Origin: Corynebacterium renale
GTDB lineage: Bacteria; Actinomycetota; Actinomycetes; Mycobacteriales; Mycobacteriaceae
DNA length: 64,000 bases
Reading direction: 5' to 3'
NCBI RefSeq assembly: GCF_002563965.1
Contig: NZ_PDJF01000001.1
Location: forward strand, 124,001 to 188,000
Below, piece by piece: positions 26,611 to 36,003 of the stretch. The position numbers were made by a program, and so were the translations under genes. The first letter of the stretch is position 1. Every line of letters begins with the position of its first letter. The notes under the pieces are model-generated. The model saw only the letters and a list, made by a program, of their open reading frames with translations, searched no databases and was not told the origin of the DNA.

Positions 26611-28332
26611 TTATTGGGCCACAATCGGTGCAGAACGCAGGCCTTGCAGGCCAGGTACTTCACGCCAGAAAGAGGTATCAGCACCGGCACCTGTGGTGTA
26701 TTGACGGATGGCGATGGCGTCAGTCAAGTACACGGTGGTTCCCGTCGACGCCACAGCCACGACCGGCACGGTCACGTTACCCGAGGGCAGCGTAGCGACC
26801 GCGGAGCCGTCGTACTCCACCCGCCAAATCGGGGTCTCCGCAGAGGACGTCCCCACGACGAGAAAACCCGCCGGCTGCCACGCCACCGACACCGCAGTTC
26901 CGGCCAGTGCCGGAGCGAGCTCGTGCACGTTGACAATGCGGCGAGCGCCGTTTGCCTGTCGCTCCACCACACCCATATACAGGTGCCCATTGATGATCAT
27001 GGCAACCCGCACACCACTCGGCGACAGGCGCAAGACCGAAATCTCCCCCTCGATCGCGCTTAACGACGACGTATCCACTGGTTGTTGCGAAATATCCCCA
27101 GTATTCGGAGCGCGCACGACACGCACTACGTCACTTTCGCCTACGACTGTCCATACTGCGGAATCATCGAATTCGAAGCTCGGCCGGGTAATCATGTCGT
27201 TTCGACCAACCACCGTGACGGCCCCGTCCAAGGTGCCAATCACCAGTTCTTTCTCATTCCCATTCCCGGTTGCACGCACCGCGGCGACCCGCTGGCGTGG
27301 GGATATATCGGCGGACTGCACCGGCTGGCCCACGCCCACCTCGCCGGGCACCGGCTCGATGCCAGAGGACGCGACGCGGTAGACGTGACCGTCGTGAAGC
27401 GCGTAAATCGGTTGCACGGCCGCAGAGGCTACCTGCGGGTTATAGGCTGCGAAATCGTCCGTCGAGAGGGACGCGTAGCCGGGTGACAACGGGACGCCGT
27501 CGAGAAGCACATCATAGGGTCCCGGAACACCTGCATCCGCCAGTGTCCACACCAGTTGGGCACCGAAGTGCAGGCGCTCTTCGGGAGTGGCGTTCTGGAA
27601 ACCGGTGAACTCGTAGACGCCATCATTGAGTCCGAGGAACGTCGCCTCCTTAGGGATCGCGCTAAAGACGCCGGGACGAATCTGCTGGGAGGGCCCCTCG
27701 ATGAGCATGTTGACCAAGACGGTCACCATATTCGTCTGACCGTTATACGTCCACCGGCGATCTTGGGCCAGTACATTTCCACCTGGGGCGAGGAAATACA
27801 CGTTGCGCGGATCGTAATGATTTCGCAGCTCCACACGCTCAATAACCACCCCAGCCGGCAGCGCAGTGATGCGCCACTGGCCGTCGACCTTCTGCATCTC
27901 AATATGCGCCGTATACGTGCTGTGATCAGGCGTGTACGAACCATCCGTAGCCAGTTGCCCCACCACGATGCCAGATACGTCAAAGACCCGTCGGTTCTCC
28001 GACTGGCTCACCTGCGAGTTGATGTCGATCCGGTCGACCACCAACGTGCGGTCCTCCGCACGCCAATTCTGGGCCGCATCACCAGCCAAGAAAGCACGTG
28101 CCGCCTGGTAGTCCTGGGTCGGACGGGCAAGCGCGGCGTAAAAATCACGCAGCAGCAGATCCGGTTCGCGGCCATCTTGCGGCGCCAGGGATTCCTCCTC
28201 CACGACAGGCGGTTGGAAGGAATGCAGCGCAGTGGGCTCCGTATTCGCAGGCAGGGAACTGCACGCTCCCAGGACGCCTATCGACGCCACCGCGACCACA
28301 ACCTTGACGTGCCGTGCAAGTTTACGCTTCAC
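26611..28332 (-). CDS. lpqB: LpqB, lipoprotein partner of the MtrAB two-component system
   Basis: Exported lipoprotein of 573 aa that interacts with the extracellular part of MtrB and modulates MtrA phosphorylation. The signal peptide is followed by a lipobox (VLGAC, lipidated Cys24). A GerMN domain (around 190-310; VTVLVNMLIEGPSQQI) and a C-terminal beta-propeller-like domain (repeated strands, for example VAAVRATGNGNEKELVIG) follow. The GTG start overlaps the mtrB TGA by 4 bases, a conserved coupling in mycolata. Confidence 0.94.
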   Translation of the reverse strand: MKRKLARHVKVVVAVASIGVLGACSSLPANTEPTALHSFQPPVVEEESLAPQDGREPDLLLRDFYAALARPTQDYQAARAFLAGDAAQNWRAEDRTLVVDRIDINSQVSQSENRRVFDVSGIVVGQLATDGSYTPDHSTYTAHIEMQKVDGQWRITALPAGVVIERVELRNHYDPRNVYFLAPGGNVLAQDRRWTYNGQTNMVTVLVNMLIEGPSQQIRPGVFSAIPKEATFLGLNDGVYEFTGFQNATPEERLHFGAQLVWTLADAGVPGPYDVLLDGVPLSPGYASLSTDDFAAYNPQVASAAVQPIYALHDGHVYRVASSGIEPVPGEVGVGQPVQSADISPRQRVAAVRATGNGNEKELVIGTLDGAVTVVGRNDMITRPSFEFDDSAVWTVVGESDVVRVVRAPNTGDISQQPVDTSSLSAIEGEISVLRLSPSGVRVAMIINGHLYMGVVERQANGARRIVNVHELAPALAGTAVSVAWQPAGFLVVGTSSAETPIWRVEYDGSAVATLPSGNVTVPVVAVASTGTTVYLTDAIAIRQYTTGAGADTSFWREVPGLQGLRSAPIVAQ

Positions 28333-30074
28333 CGTACTTCCCCCTTCTCTTCCGGCTTGAGCAAGGTATCTGACGGGTCCGGCTGCTTCTCGTGTGCCCC
28401 TGCCTCAGTGACCGGTTCTTCCAGAGTAGCCGCCGCGTCAGGAGTATCCGGTGCGTCGGGGCCGAGGACGTCGAGAAGCGTCACCGTCGGGCGCGTGACC
28501 ATAGCGAGCATGGAATCACGATCCTGCTTGACCGGAGCCCGGAGGCCCAGCGGCGGGTGCATGATGCTCTTTCCCGGCGCCGTCGGGAGTACCAGCCGGA
28601 ACTGTGACCCCACACCGGGGGTGCCGGCAGCCTCGAGGGAACCGCCGTGCAATTCAGCGTCCTCGAGCGCAATTGCCAGACCCAAGCCGGTACCGCCAGA
28701 GTGCCGCACGCGCGAGGGATCCGCGCGCCAGAAACGCTGGAAAATACGATTTTCGTCGCCACGATTCAACCCAACGCCGTGGTCCGTGACGGTCAGCGCA
28801 ATACATTCTTCAGTGGCAGCCCAGCGCACCACAACCGGATTATTCTCCGAGTGGTCCACGGCGTTAGCCAAAAGATTCTTGACGATACGCTCCACACGTA
28901 CCGGCTCAATCGTCGCAGGTAGGGGCGCAGTATGGTCCGGGAAGAAGACAGGAACCCCGACCTTGTCCGCCAGTTCCTTCACACTCGACCATGCGCCGTG
29001 GACGCAATCGCGCACGTCGGCCGGGTGCAGAACCAAGTCCGCCTTATTGGCGTCGTGGCGCGAAATCTCGAGCAGGTCCTCAAGGAGTTGTTCGAACTGA
29101 TCCACCTGCGTGACCAGAACCTCAGCGCTGCGCTTGGTAGCCGGATCAAAATCGTCGGACTTTGCCTCGATCAGGTCCGCGGCAATGCGTATCGACGTCA
29201 ACGGGGTACGCAGCTCATGCGAGACGTCGGAAGTGAACTGTCGCTGCAGCTCCGAGTAGTCCTCCAACTGGGAAATCTTCGCCGACAATGAACTGGCCAT
29301 CGTATTGAAACTCATTGCAAGACGAGCCATCTCGTCTTCCCCCTCAACCGGCATACGTTCACGCAAATGCCCCTCGGCCAGGCGCTCAGAAATTTCCGAC
29401 GCCGCACGCACGCGATTAATCACCTGCCGAATAAAAATGTAACCAGCCGCCGACAAGACCACAATAAGGGCACCCGCCGCACCGACGATGAGCATGCGCA
29501 AAAGGGCCAGCATCTCTTCATCGTCTTCCATCGACAGCACCAGGTACACCTGAAGGCCCGGAATATCAGACGCCGTAGGACTACCGATGACCAGCGCGTT
29601 ATAAGAGGTACCGTTCTCCCGAGAAATCGGGGTGAATTGATAAGCCACCTGACCTTCATCAACGAAGTGGCGCAACTTGTCAGGAATCCTGTACCCCTCA
29701 GGCGATACCGTCACTGTGCCGTCGCGATGGCTCACTAGAAGCACCGCGTCGAAAGTGGACTGGGTCTCAGCCTGCTGCGACGCCCGCGTGGTCAAAGCCG
29801 CGCGCGCCGAGTTCAACCGCACCTGGACCGAACTGCCAGTGGCAGTAGAGGACACTTGTTCCTCGACCGTGACCCGCGCACGCTCCACCTCCGCGCTCGC
29901 GGTGTCAATTTTTGCGTTGACCAACTGCTGAGTCACCAAAGTCAGCAGGCCGATGCCAAACAGGACCATGATGATGGTAGTCAGTGCGACGAAACTACCG
30001 ACGACCTTAAATTGCAGCGACGTCCGGAACCGATAGACGAGCTGATCAATCCACGCTTGAATTTTTTCACGCAC
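28329..30074 (-). CDS. mtrB: MtrB sensor histidine kinase
   Basis: Membrane sensor kinase of 581 aa controlling osmotic and cell-wall genes through MtrA. Transmembrane helices lie at about 24-48 and 191-215, with an extracytoplasmic domain between them. A HAMP domain (216-268) precedes the HisKA domain with the H-box SHELRTPLTS (phospho-acceptor His286). The HATPase motifs are present: N-box NLLANAVDHS, G1 DHGVGL, GGTGLGLAI. A Pro/Asp-rich tail of about 70 residues ends the protein. It lies 21 bases after mtrA and overlaps lpqB. Confidence 0.95.
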   Translation of the reverse strand: MREKIQAWIDQLVYRFRTSLQFKVVGSFVALTTIIMVLFGIGLLTLVTQQLVNAKIDTASAEVERARVTVEEQVSSTATGSSVQVRLNSARAALTTRASQQAETQSTFDAVLLVSHRDGTVTVSPEGYRIPDKLRHFVDEGQVAYQFTPISRENGTSYNALVIGSPTASDIPGLQVYLVLSMEDDEEMLALLRMLIVGAAGALIVVLSAAGYIFIRQVINRVRAASEISERLAEGHLRERMPVEGEDEMARLAMSFNTMASSLSAKISQLEDYSELQRQFTSDVSHELRTPLTSIRIAADLIEAKSDDFDPATKRSAEVLVTQVDQFEQLLEDLLEISRHDANKADLVLHPADVRDCVHGAWSSVKELADKVGVPVFFPDHTAPLPATIEPVRVERIVKNLLANAVDHSENNPVVVRWAATEECIALTVTDHGVGLNRGDENRIFQRFWRADPSRVRHSGGTGLGLAIALEDAELHGGSLEAAGTPGVGSQFRLVLPTAPGKSIMHPPLGLRAPVKQDRDSMLAMVTRPTVTLLDVLGPDAPDTPDAAATLEEPVTEAGAHEKQPDPSDTLLKPEEKGEVR

Positions 30075-30095
30075 AGTTGGTTAACACCTGAAGGC

Positions 30096-30779
30096 TTATT
30101 CGCCGTGGGCGGTCTTGTATCCCACACCACGCACAGTGAGCACCAAGCGTGGATTCTCTGGGTCCTGCTCCACCTTCGCGCGCAACCGCTGAACGTGCAC
30201 GTTCACCAGTCGGGTATCCGGCGAATTGGAATAGCCCCACACGTTTTCCAGCAGTTCCTCGCGGCTAAACACCTGGCCTGGTTTGCGTGCCATTTCAAGG
30301 AGGAGGTCAAACTCCATTGGGGTAAGCCCTAGGTCTTCGCCGTCGCGGGTAACAATGTGCTGCGGGACATCAATTTCAATATCTCCGATGTGAATGATCT
30401 CCGCTTCCTCATGCTCCACGATCCGGCGCAGACGGGCGCGGATACGCGCGATGAGTTCCTTAGGCTTAAACGGCTTGGTCACGTAATCATCGGCGCCAGA
30501 CTCCAAGCCCAACACCACATCCACGGTGTCGGTTTTCGCGGTGAGCATGACAATCGGAACAGAAGATTCCGTGCGGATAGCCCTGCAGATATCCACCCCG
30601 TTCATACCAGGAAGCATGAGGTCAAGCAGAATCAAATCGGGGTCATGTTGGTGGAACGCGGCTACGGCTTCCGTGCCGTCCATGACGGGGACAGCTGTGA
30701 AACCCTCGGATTCCAAAACGAGCGTCAGCATCTCCGAGATCGCAGGATCATCGTCGACGACCAGGATGGTGGCAACCAT
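30096..30779 (-). CDS. mtrA: MtrA response regulator
   Basis: OmpR/PhoB-type regulator of 227 aa. The receiver domain has the acidic pocket (VVDDD, residues 8-11), phospho-acceptor Asp53 (LLDLMLPG) and the conserved Lys in VTKPFKPKEL. The C-terminal winged helix includes LTPMEFDLLLEMARKPGQVFSREELL and the recognition helix VNVHVQRLRAKVE. In C. glutamicum MtrA controls cell-wall hydrolase and osmoprotection genes. ATG at 30777-30779 with AAAGGGG upstream; tmk lies just upstream. Confidence 0.96.
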   Translation of the reverse strand: MVATILVVDDDPAISEMLTLVLESEGFTAVPVMDGTEAVAAFHQHDPDLILLDLMLPGMNGVDICRAIRTESSVPIVMLTAKTDTVDVVLGLESGADDYVTKPFKPKELIARIRARLRRIVEHEEAEIIHIGDIEIDVPQHIVTRDGEDLGLTPMEFDLLLEMARKPGQVFSREELLENVWGYSNSPDTRLVNVHVQRLRAKVEQDPENPRLVLTVRGVGYKTAHGE

Positions 30780-30835
30780 GCGTAGTGGTCCCCTTTCTGC
30801 TTGCAGCCCCGCGGTATGTCCGCTGGTCTTGGGAC

Positions 30836-31474
30836 TCAGCGGGCAGCGCGCAGGGAGGTAATCTGCTCAACCAATTCTTCTGCAGAAGAGGTTACCAGCC
30901 ACGGGCTGGCCCAACTATTTTGTGCAAGCACCTGGTACGCGGCGAAGGTGCGGTCTTGAAGCCCCGCGTCTTTTTCGTATTCGTCGCGGGTGCGGCGCGC
31001 ATCCAGTTTTTCGCGGCGCTGGGCGCGCTGCGCCGCCACTTCCGGGGAGGTATCCAGCAACACCTGAAGATCTGGCACCGGCAGGCCCAGCTCGGTGAAC
31101 TCCACGTCTTTGGTCCACGTAGCAATGGCACCATTCGGGTCAAGGTCGTGGAGGCGGGCCATCGAATATGCCGCGTTCGAGGCCACGTAGCGGTCGCACA
31201 ACAAGATGTCGTGGGACCGCGCGCCGCCTGCCGCGAATTGGTTGAGATAATCCACGGCGGCATGGCGATCAAGGGCGAACATGGTGGCCATGCCGTTGAC
31301 GGATTCGGTCAGGTCCCCCATCTTCCCGTACAGGGCGCGCTGCACCAGGCGTGCAGGCGCGTTCTTTCCATACTGTGGGAAAGAGAGCACTTCCACTCCC
31401 GGGAAGGCCTCGCTTACAGCGCTCACCAGGGTGTTTTTGCCGGCACCGTCGATGCCCTCGACTGCGATAATCAT
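30836..31474 (-). CDS. tmk: Thymidylate kinase
   Basis: Phosphorylates dTMP to dTDP for DNA synthesis. The 212-aa protein has the P-loop GIDGAGKNT (the usual final Ser/Thr position is Asn-Thr), the DR(Y/H) motif in LLCDRYVASNAAY, and the Lys/Arg-rich LID region. The ATG shares one base with the sahH stop (TAATG), implying coupled translation. This sahH-tmk-mtrA-mtrB-lpqB order is conserved in mycolic-acid bacteria. Confidence 0.93.
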   Translation of the reverse strand: MIIAVEGIDGAGKNTLVSAVSEAFPGVEVLSFPQYGKNAPARLVQRALYGKMGDLTESVNGMATMFALDRHAAVDYLNQFAAGGARSHDILLCDRYVASNAAYSMARLHDLDPNGAIATWTKDVEFTELGLPVPDLQVLLDTSPEVAAQRAQRREKLDARRTRDEYEKDAGLQDRTFAAYQVLAQNSWASPWLVTSSAEELVEQITSLRAAR

Positions 31475-32925
31475 TAGTAGCGGTAGTGCTCCGGCTTGAA
31501 GGGGCCAGCAACGTCCACGCCGATGTACGCAGCCTGTTCCTTGGTCAGCTCGGTGAGCTGGCCGCCCAAAGCCTCGACGTGGATGCGGGCAACCTTTTCG
31601 TCCAAGATCTTCGGCAGGCGGTACACCTCGTTGTCGTAGTTATCGCCATTCTGGAAGAGCTCAATCTGCGCGATGGTCTGATCCGCGAAGGAGTTGGACA
31701 TCACGAAGCTGGGGTGGCCGGTGGCGTTACCCAGGTTGAGCAGGCGGCCCATCGACAGAACAATAATGGATCGGCCGTTAGGCAGGGTGAATTCGTCGAC
31801 CTGCGGCTTGATTTCTGTGCGGGTGACGTCGTCGCGGTGAATCAGGGAGGCCATGTCGATTTCGTTGTCGAAGTGGCCGATGTTGCCCAGAATCGCGTGA
31901 TCCTTCATCGCCATGAGGTGATCCCAGGTGATGATGTCGCGGTTGCCGGTAGCGGTAATGACGATGTCCGCCTCGGCGATGGCATCTTCCACGCGAACCA
32001 CGGAGAAGCCTTCCATCAGCGCCTGGAGAGCGTTAATCGGATCGGCTTCCGTGACCTTCACGCGGGCACCCTGGCCCTTCATTGCTTCAGCGCAGCCCTT
32101 GCCCACATCACCGTAGCCGCAGATGAGCACGTTCTTTCCGCCGATGAGCACGTCTGTAGCGCGATTGATGCCGTCGATAAGCGAGTGGCGGGTGCCGTAC
32201 TTGTTGTCGAACTTGCTCTTGGTGACGGCGTCGTTGACGTTCATCGCGGGGAACGGCAGGGTGCCGTCGGCGGCAGCCTGGTAGAGGCGGTGGACACCGG
32301 TGGTTGTTTCCTCGGTGACGCCCTTGACGGACTCCGCAATGCGCCCCCACTTGGAGGAGTCCTTCGCCAAAGCCTCGCGCAGCATGCCCAGGAATGCGAT
32401 TTCCTCGTCAGAGGTGGTCTCATCCGGCTGTGGGACAGCGCCGGCAGCCTCGAATTCGCTGCCCTTGATGACAGCCATGGTGGCGTCACCGCCGTCGTCG
32501 AGGATCATGTTCGGCTCCACGCCCTCACCCCACGAGAAAATCTGGTTCACGCACCACCAGTATTCATCCAGCGACTCACCTTTCCATGCGAACACTGGCG
32601 AACCCGTTGGATTCTCCGGGGTGCCATCGCCGACGACGATCGCAGCCGCTGCCTCGTCCTCAGTGGAGAAAATGTTGCAGGAAGACCAACGGACCTCAGC
32701 ACCCAGGGCAACCAGCGTCTCAATGAGAACCGCTGTCTGGGTGGTCATGTGGATAGAACCTGCGATCCGAGCACCCTTCAAAGGTTGCTCATCAGCATAT
32801 TCACGACGCAATTCCATCAGGCCAGGCATCTCATGCTCGGCGAGGCGAATCTGGTGGCGACCAGCCTCGTGCAGGCTTAAGTCTGCAACCTTGAATTCAG
32901 TGACGGTAGGGCGCTGTTCGGCCAT
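31474..32925 (-). CDS. sahH: Adenosylhomocysteinase
   Basis: Hydrolyses S-adenosylhomocysteine to adenosine and homocysteine, keeping methylation running. The 483-aa cytoplasmic enzyme shows [15 protein letters not shown], the NAD-binding [17 protein letters not shown], and the conserved C-terminus KPEHYRY. ATG at 32923-32925 with GAAGGGAAG upstream. Upstream, TACAGT (32990-32995 on minus) is a possible -10, and a tandem 9-base repeat lies at 33073-33090. I see no S-adenosylhomocysteine riboswitch structure. Confidence 0.96.
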   Translation of the reverse strand: MAEQRPTVTEFKVADLSLHEAGRHQIRLAEHEMPGLMELRREYADEQPLKGARIAGSIHMTTQTAVLIETLVALGAEVRWSSCNIFSTEDEAAAAIVVGDGTPENPTGSPVFAWKGESLDEYWWCVNQIFSWGEGVEPNMILDDGGDATMAVIKGSEFEAAGAVPQPDETTSDEEIAFLGMLREALAKDSSKWGRIAESVKGVTEETTTGVHRLYQAAADGTLPFPAMNVNDAVTKSKFDNKYGTRHSLIDGINRATDVLIGGKNVLICGYGDVGKGCAEAMKGQGARVKVTEADPINALQALMEGFSVVRVEDAIAEADIVITATGNRDIITWDHLMAMKDHAILGNIGHFDNEIDMASLIHRDDVTRTEIKPQVDEFTLPNGRSIIVLSMGRLLNLGNATGHPSFVMSNSFADQTIAQIELFQNGDNYDNEVYRLPKILDEKVARIHVEALGGQLTELTKEQAAYIGVDVAGPFKPEHYRY

Positions 32926-33112
32926 GGGGTGACACTTCCCTTCGTAGAGTGTTTTTATGCGTTGGTGCGCTGTAAAAGATTCGCTCCCAACTGTAGCGTG
33001 CTGCGCGCTAAAGACACTTCAGGCACCCTCACGAGGCTGGTGGCCCTGTGAAAGTGCCCGAGAATACTGCGTTTAACGCGATTAACGCGATTGCTGCGAG
33101 GACGCGGAATTT

Positions 33113-33466
33113 TTAAGACAAGGCCTCGATGAAAACTTCGACGTCGTACTGTTCGTCGACATCTTCGAGGATCTCCAGTGCAGCCTCGTGCAAAGCTTCG
33201 CTGCCGGTGCCGATCATTTCGCGGATGAAGGGGTATTCTTCTGCGGCTTCACCTGCGGAGAATGGTGCGCCTGCCCAAATTGCGGCAATGGTTGCAGCGG
33301 CGTTGCCGTTAGCAAGCTCTTCTTCATTGGGGTCATTGTCTGGTGCGGCGAGGCGACAAGCGGCCTCGATGGCCTCCAGAATGTCATCTTCGTCGAGGTC
33401 AACGAGCTGTTCTAGGAATTCTACGTTGAGTTCATCAGTGAAGACTTCTACGTCCCACGACGCCAT
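33113..33466 (-). CDS. DUF4259 family protein
   Basis: Very acidic 117-aa cytoplasmic protein. Start chosen at ATG 33464-33466, preceded by GGAGGA; an extension to 33508 lacks support. MASWDVEVFTDE and the central ANGNAAATIAAIWAG fit the DUF4259 family, whose members are single-domain and of unknown role. Monocistronic, divergent from the proline-rich membrane protein gene, with about 200 bases of promoter DNA between them. Confidence 0.75.
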   Translation of the reverse strand: MASWDVEVFTDELNVEFLEQLVDLDEDDILEAIEAACRLAAPDNDPNEEELANGNAAATIAAIWAGAPFSAGEAAEEYPFIREMIGTGSEALHEAALEILEDVDEQYDVEVFIEALS

Positions 33467-33673
33467 GATTTTTCCTCCAAGTCCGTGGAATGTGGAAAAT
33501 GTCCACACCCCGAGGCGTATCCGTATCTGTTACCTTTGTTACCACGTCGACGCTCGAATGAGAATTCGGCCCCGAATATCGGTTCGGTCAAAGGTGTACA
33601 ACCGGGGCTAGAGCGCGCTAATATCAGTGCCTAACGCTGTAGGAGCGATAGTTTCGCACCCGGAAGGAGAGGC

Positions 33674-34483
33674 ATGTCGATCCAAAACGTGGACGGTTCC
33701 GCTGACAACACGTCCGCGACCCGCCGCTCCCCCGCTGCCATCGCTGCCGTAAGTCTGGTGGCTCTAGCTGTGGTTGCTTTCGCGGTGTCAAAGCTTACGT
33801 CTTCCCCCGACGTCGAGGCCGCTGGCTTCGCCCCCACAACCGAACCCACCTCGATTTCCCCGCTTCTCGACGCCACCTCCGCCCCAACCACCCCGGCGGT
33901 GAAAACGGAGACGCCCCGGGCGCACATCCTTCCTGGTACGCCGCAACGCGGGGGCGCGGCAGCAGATCCTTTCCTGCCACCGCACGCCCACGTATCAGCA
34001 GCCCCAGCTGCACCTGCGCCAACGCGCCACTACCGCCCGTCTAACGTCACATCACCAGCCGGTGGCGCAGATACCAGCCGGAACAGTAACCGTCCGGCTG
34101 AACCACGGCCTGCGCAACAACCACCGGCGTCGCGCTCGTCCAGAGCCGACGCGCCCGAGGACACTACCGATTACAGTCCGTGGACGCCCACTTTTGGTAG
34201 CGATGATGAGCGCCCAACCACACGACCGGCACCTTCACCTGCCCGGCCGCAACCGGATGCCCCCATCGAAGATTTACCACTGACCCCTCCGCCACCGACT
34301 CCGCAGCCGGGCACAGAACCTGGTGTCGAGCCAGGGGCAGTTCCACCACCTGCGCCAACACCTGAGCCCACGCCAATCGATCCACAGGAGGAATCTGAAT
34401 CGGAGGTGCGCCAGGAAGCTGCCGAGCCGACAGCTCCGAGTACAACTCCAAGCGCAACCCCTACAGCGGAAGCGGATAACTAA
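33674..34483 (+). CDS. Membrane-anchored proline-rich protein, lineage-specific
   Basis: Protein of 269 aa that I do not recognise. After a short polar N-terminus there is one hydrophobic helix (AAIAAVSLVALAVVAFAV, about 21-38) without a lipobox. The rest is extracytoplasmic, low-complexity and rich in Pro, Ala, Thr, Ser and Glu (for example PPPPTPQPGTEPGVEPG), with no globular domain. ATG at 33674 has GGAAGGAG 6 bases upstream and TAATAT near 33616-33621 as a candidate -10, so it is likely expressed. Such proteins often span peptidoglycan or the periplasm. No operon partner. Confidence 0.6.
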   Translation: MSIQNVDGSADNTSATRRSPAAIAAVSLVALAVVAFAVSKLTSSPDVEAAGFAPTTEPTSISPLLDATSAPTTPAVKTETPRAHILPGTPQRGGAAADPFLPPHAHVSAAPAAPAPTRHYRPSNVTSPAGGADTSRNSNRPAEPRPAQQPPASRSSRADAPEDTTDYSPWTPTFGSDDERPTTRPAPSPARPQPDAPIEDLPLTPPPPTPQPGTEPGVEPGAVPPPAPTPEPTPIDPQEESESEVRQEAAEPTAPSTTPSATPTAEADN

Positions 34484-34592
34484 AGAATAGAATCCGGCCG
34501 TGATGTAGCGCGCCTTGTGAACTGGCCGTTTTCGCTTAACCGCAACAACGCAGGCGGGGCTAAGCTATACGCGCATTGCAGCCAGTGATACT

Positions 34593-34621
34593 AAAAACCC
34601 CAGCGCCGACACGGTCGCTGG
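34593..34621 (-). terminator. Intrinsic terminator of manA
   Basis: CCAGCG (34600-34605) pairs with 34616-34621, extended by an internal CCG/CGG stem; TTTTT follows on the minus strand. Confidence 0.9.
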
Positions 34622-34641
34622 AGTGATATCGTGCTGCGGTC

Positions 34642-35814
34642 TTAGCAGGTGACCCAGAAAATTTCTGCCGGCGCATTTTCCGCGGAAAGCGTGACGGCGT
34701 CGGATTCAGCTGGAATCCACACAGCATTGCCTTGCGGAACCATGACGTCACCAATCTGCGCGCGCCCACGGGTACATAGTGCGATGACGGGACCGGTGAC
34801 ATCTGCAGTACAGTCGTGACCTGGCTCGATATTAAGGCGGCGCACGGTGAAATCGTCAACCGGAACCTCGTAGCCGTTCGGCCCTTCGGGCACGCGGGGA
34901 TCGCTCAACGACTGGAATTTCAGGACCCGAACAAGCTCTCCAACATCCACGTATTTAGAAGTCAGGCCGCCGCGTAGCACGTTGTCGGAGTTAGCCATCA
35001 CCTCAACGCCCAGACCACTGACGTAAGCATGCAGATTGCCGGCGTCCAAGAACAGCGCCTCACCTGGCTGGAGAGTCACAAGGTTAAGCAATAGGGAACC
35101 CAGCACGCCTACGTCGCCGGGATAGCGTTCATTCAATGCGGCAGCGTTGTTTAAGACGTCACCGATCCAGTCACCTCGCTGGCCCAGAGCGCTCGCGCTT
35201 TCCATGATTGCGGAAATGAGCTCTTCGCGGGCCGAACGTGGCAATGAAATCCAGGTGGTAAAAAGCGCACGCAACCCCGCTTCCTCATCCCCAGTCGCAT
35301 CCACCATAGCGACATAACGGCTGGCCAATGGGCAATCCAACGCCGTGAAGAGTTCCATCGTCTTGTCCAAGGGGCGGAATCCCACCATCGCCGTGAACTC
35401 GGTCAACGCGATGATGACTTCGGGTTTGTGGTTGCGGTCCTTGTAATTACGCTGTGGTGCGTCGACCGGTATGCCTGCGGAGTCCTCACGGTCATAACCG
35501 TCTTCTGCTTGCTGCTTTGAAGGGTGCGCCTGCAAAGAAAGCGGCTGATCAGCAGCAAGGAGTTTGACCAGGAACGGGAGGGCGGCCGGATGGTCGTCGG
35601 CAAGCGAAGTGCCAAGTGTCTGCTGTGGGTTCTGTGCGATGATCTGGTCCAGTGGGGTGCCATCGACGTACGAAGGGGCGCCGGGGTGTGCGCCGAACCA
35701 CAACTCTGCCTCGGGCCGGGTTGATGGTACGGGCTCGCCGCGGAGCCCTGCGATGAGGGTACGCGAACCCCACGGGTAAGAACGGTATGCGCCTTCGAGC
35801 TTGTACACGCTCAT
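34642..35814 (-). CDS. manA: Mannose-6-phosphate isomerase, class I
   Basis: Interconverts fructose-6-phosphate and mannose-6-phosphate, the entry to mannosylated lipoglycans and GDP-mannose. The 390-aa zinc enzyme has the signature LSLQAHPSKQQAE, NYKDRNHKPEVIIALTEF and the C-terminal cupin. I chose ATG 35812-35814 (MSVYKLEGAYRSYPWGS), with GGAGAC upstream; an in-frame ATG at 35835 is possible. Downstream lies a strong terminator; upstream is pmmA on the same strand, separated by a hairpin. Confidence 0.93.
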   Translation of the reverse strand: MSVYKLEGAYRSYPWGSRTLIAGLRGEPVPSTRPEAELWFGAHPGAPSYVDGTPLDQIIAQNPQQTLGTSLADDHPAALPFLVKLLAADQPLSLQAHPSKQQAEDGYDREDSAGIPVDAPQRNYKDRNHKPEVIIALTEFTAMVGFRPLDKTMELFTALDCPLASRYVAMVDATGDEEAGLRALFTTWISLPRSAREELISAIMESASALGQRGDWIGDVLNNAAALNERYPGDVGVLGSLLLNLVTLQPGEALFLDAGNLHAYVSGLGVEVMANSDNVLRGGLTSKYVDVGELVRVLKFQSLSDPRVPEGPNGYEVPVDDFTVRRLNIEPGHDCTADVTGPVIALCTRGRAQIGDVMVPQGNAVWIPAESDAVTLSAENAPAEIFWVTC

Positions 35815-35939
35815 TGTGGTAGTCTCCGTTTCCATTCACAACAATAACCGCCACCTGTACCCCACAGCGGCGGTTACGGCGGCCGGCTATCCATCATGGA
35901 CTCTTTCCGGCTGCCTGATTCGTACAAAAGTACCATTAC

Positions 35940-35982
35940 GGGGCTTGGCTAAACAACCAGATGAGTCACCAGACCAAGCCCC
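35940..35982 (-). terminator. Hairpin downstream of pmmA
   Basis: GGGGCTTGG (35940-35948) pairs perfectly with 35974-35982 across a 25-base loop. There is no clear T-run right after the stem on the minus strand, so terminator strength is uncertain. Confidence 0.5.
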
Positions 35983-36003
35983 GCCTCGGAAAATCTGCGG
36001 TCT

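Noticed and set aside
31486..32880. 464-codon plus-strand open frame opposite sahH
   Set aside because: Mirror of sahH codon bias with no ribosome site or family resemblance.
32926..33112. S-adenosylhomocysteine riboswitch before sahH
   Set aside because: I could not build the required pseudoknot and conserved core; only a -10-like TACAGT and a tandem repeat are visible.
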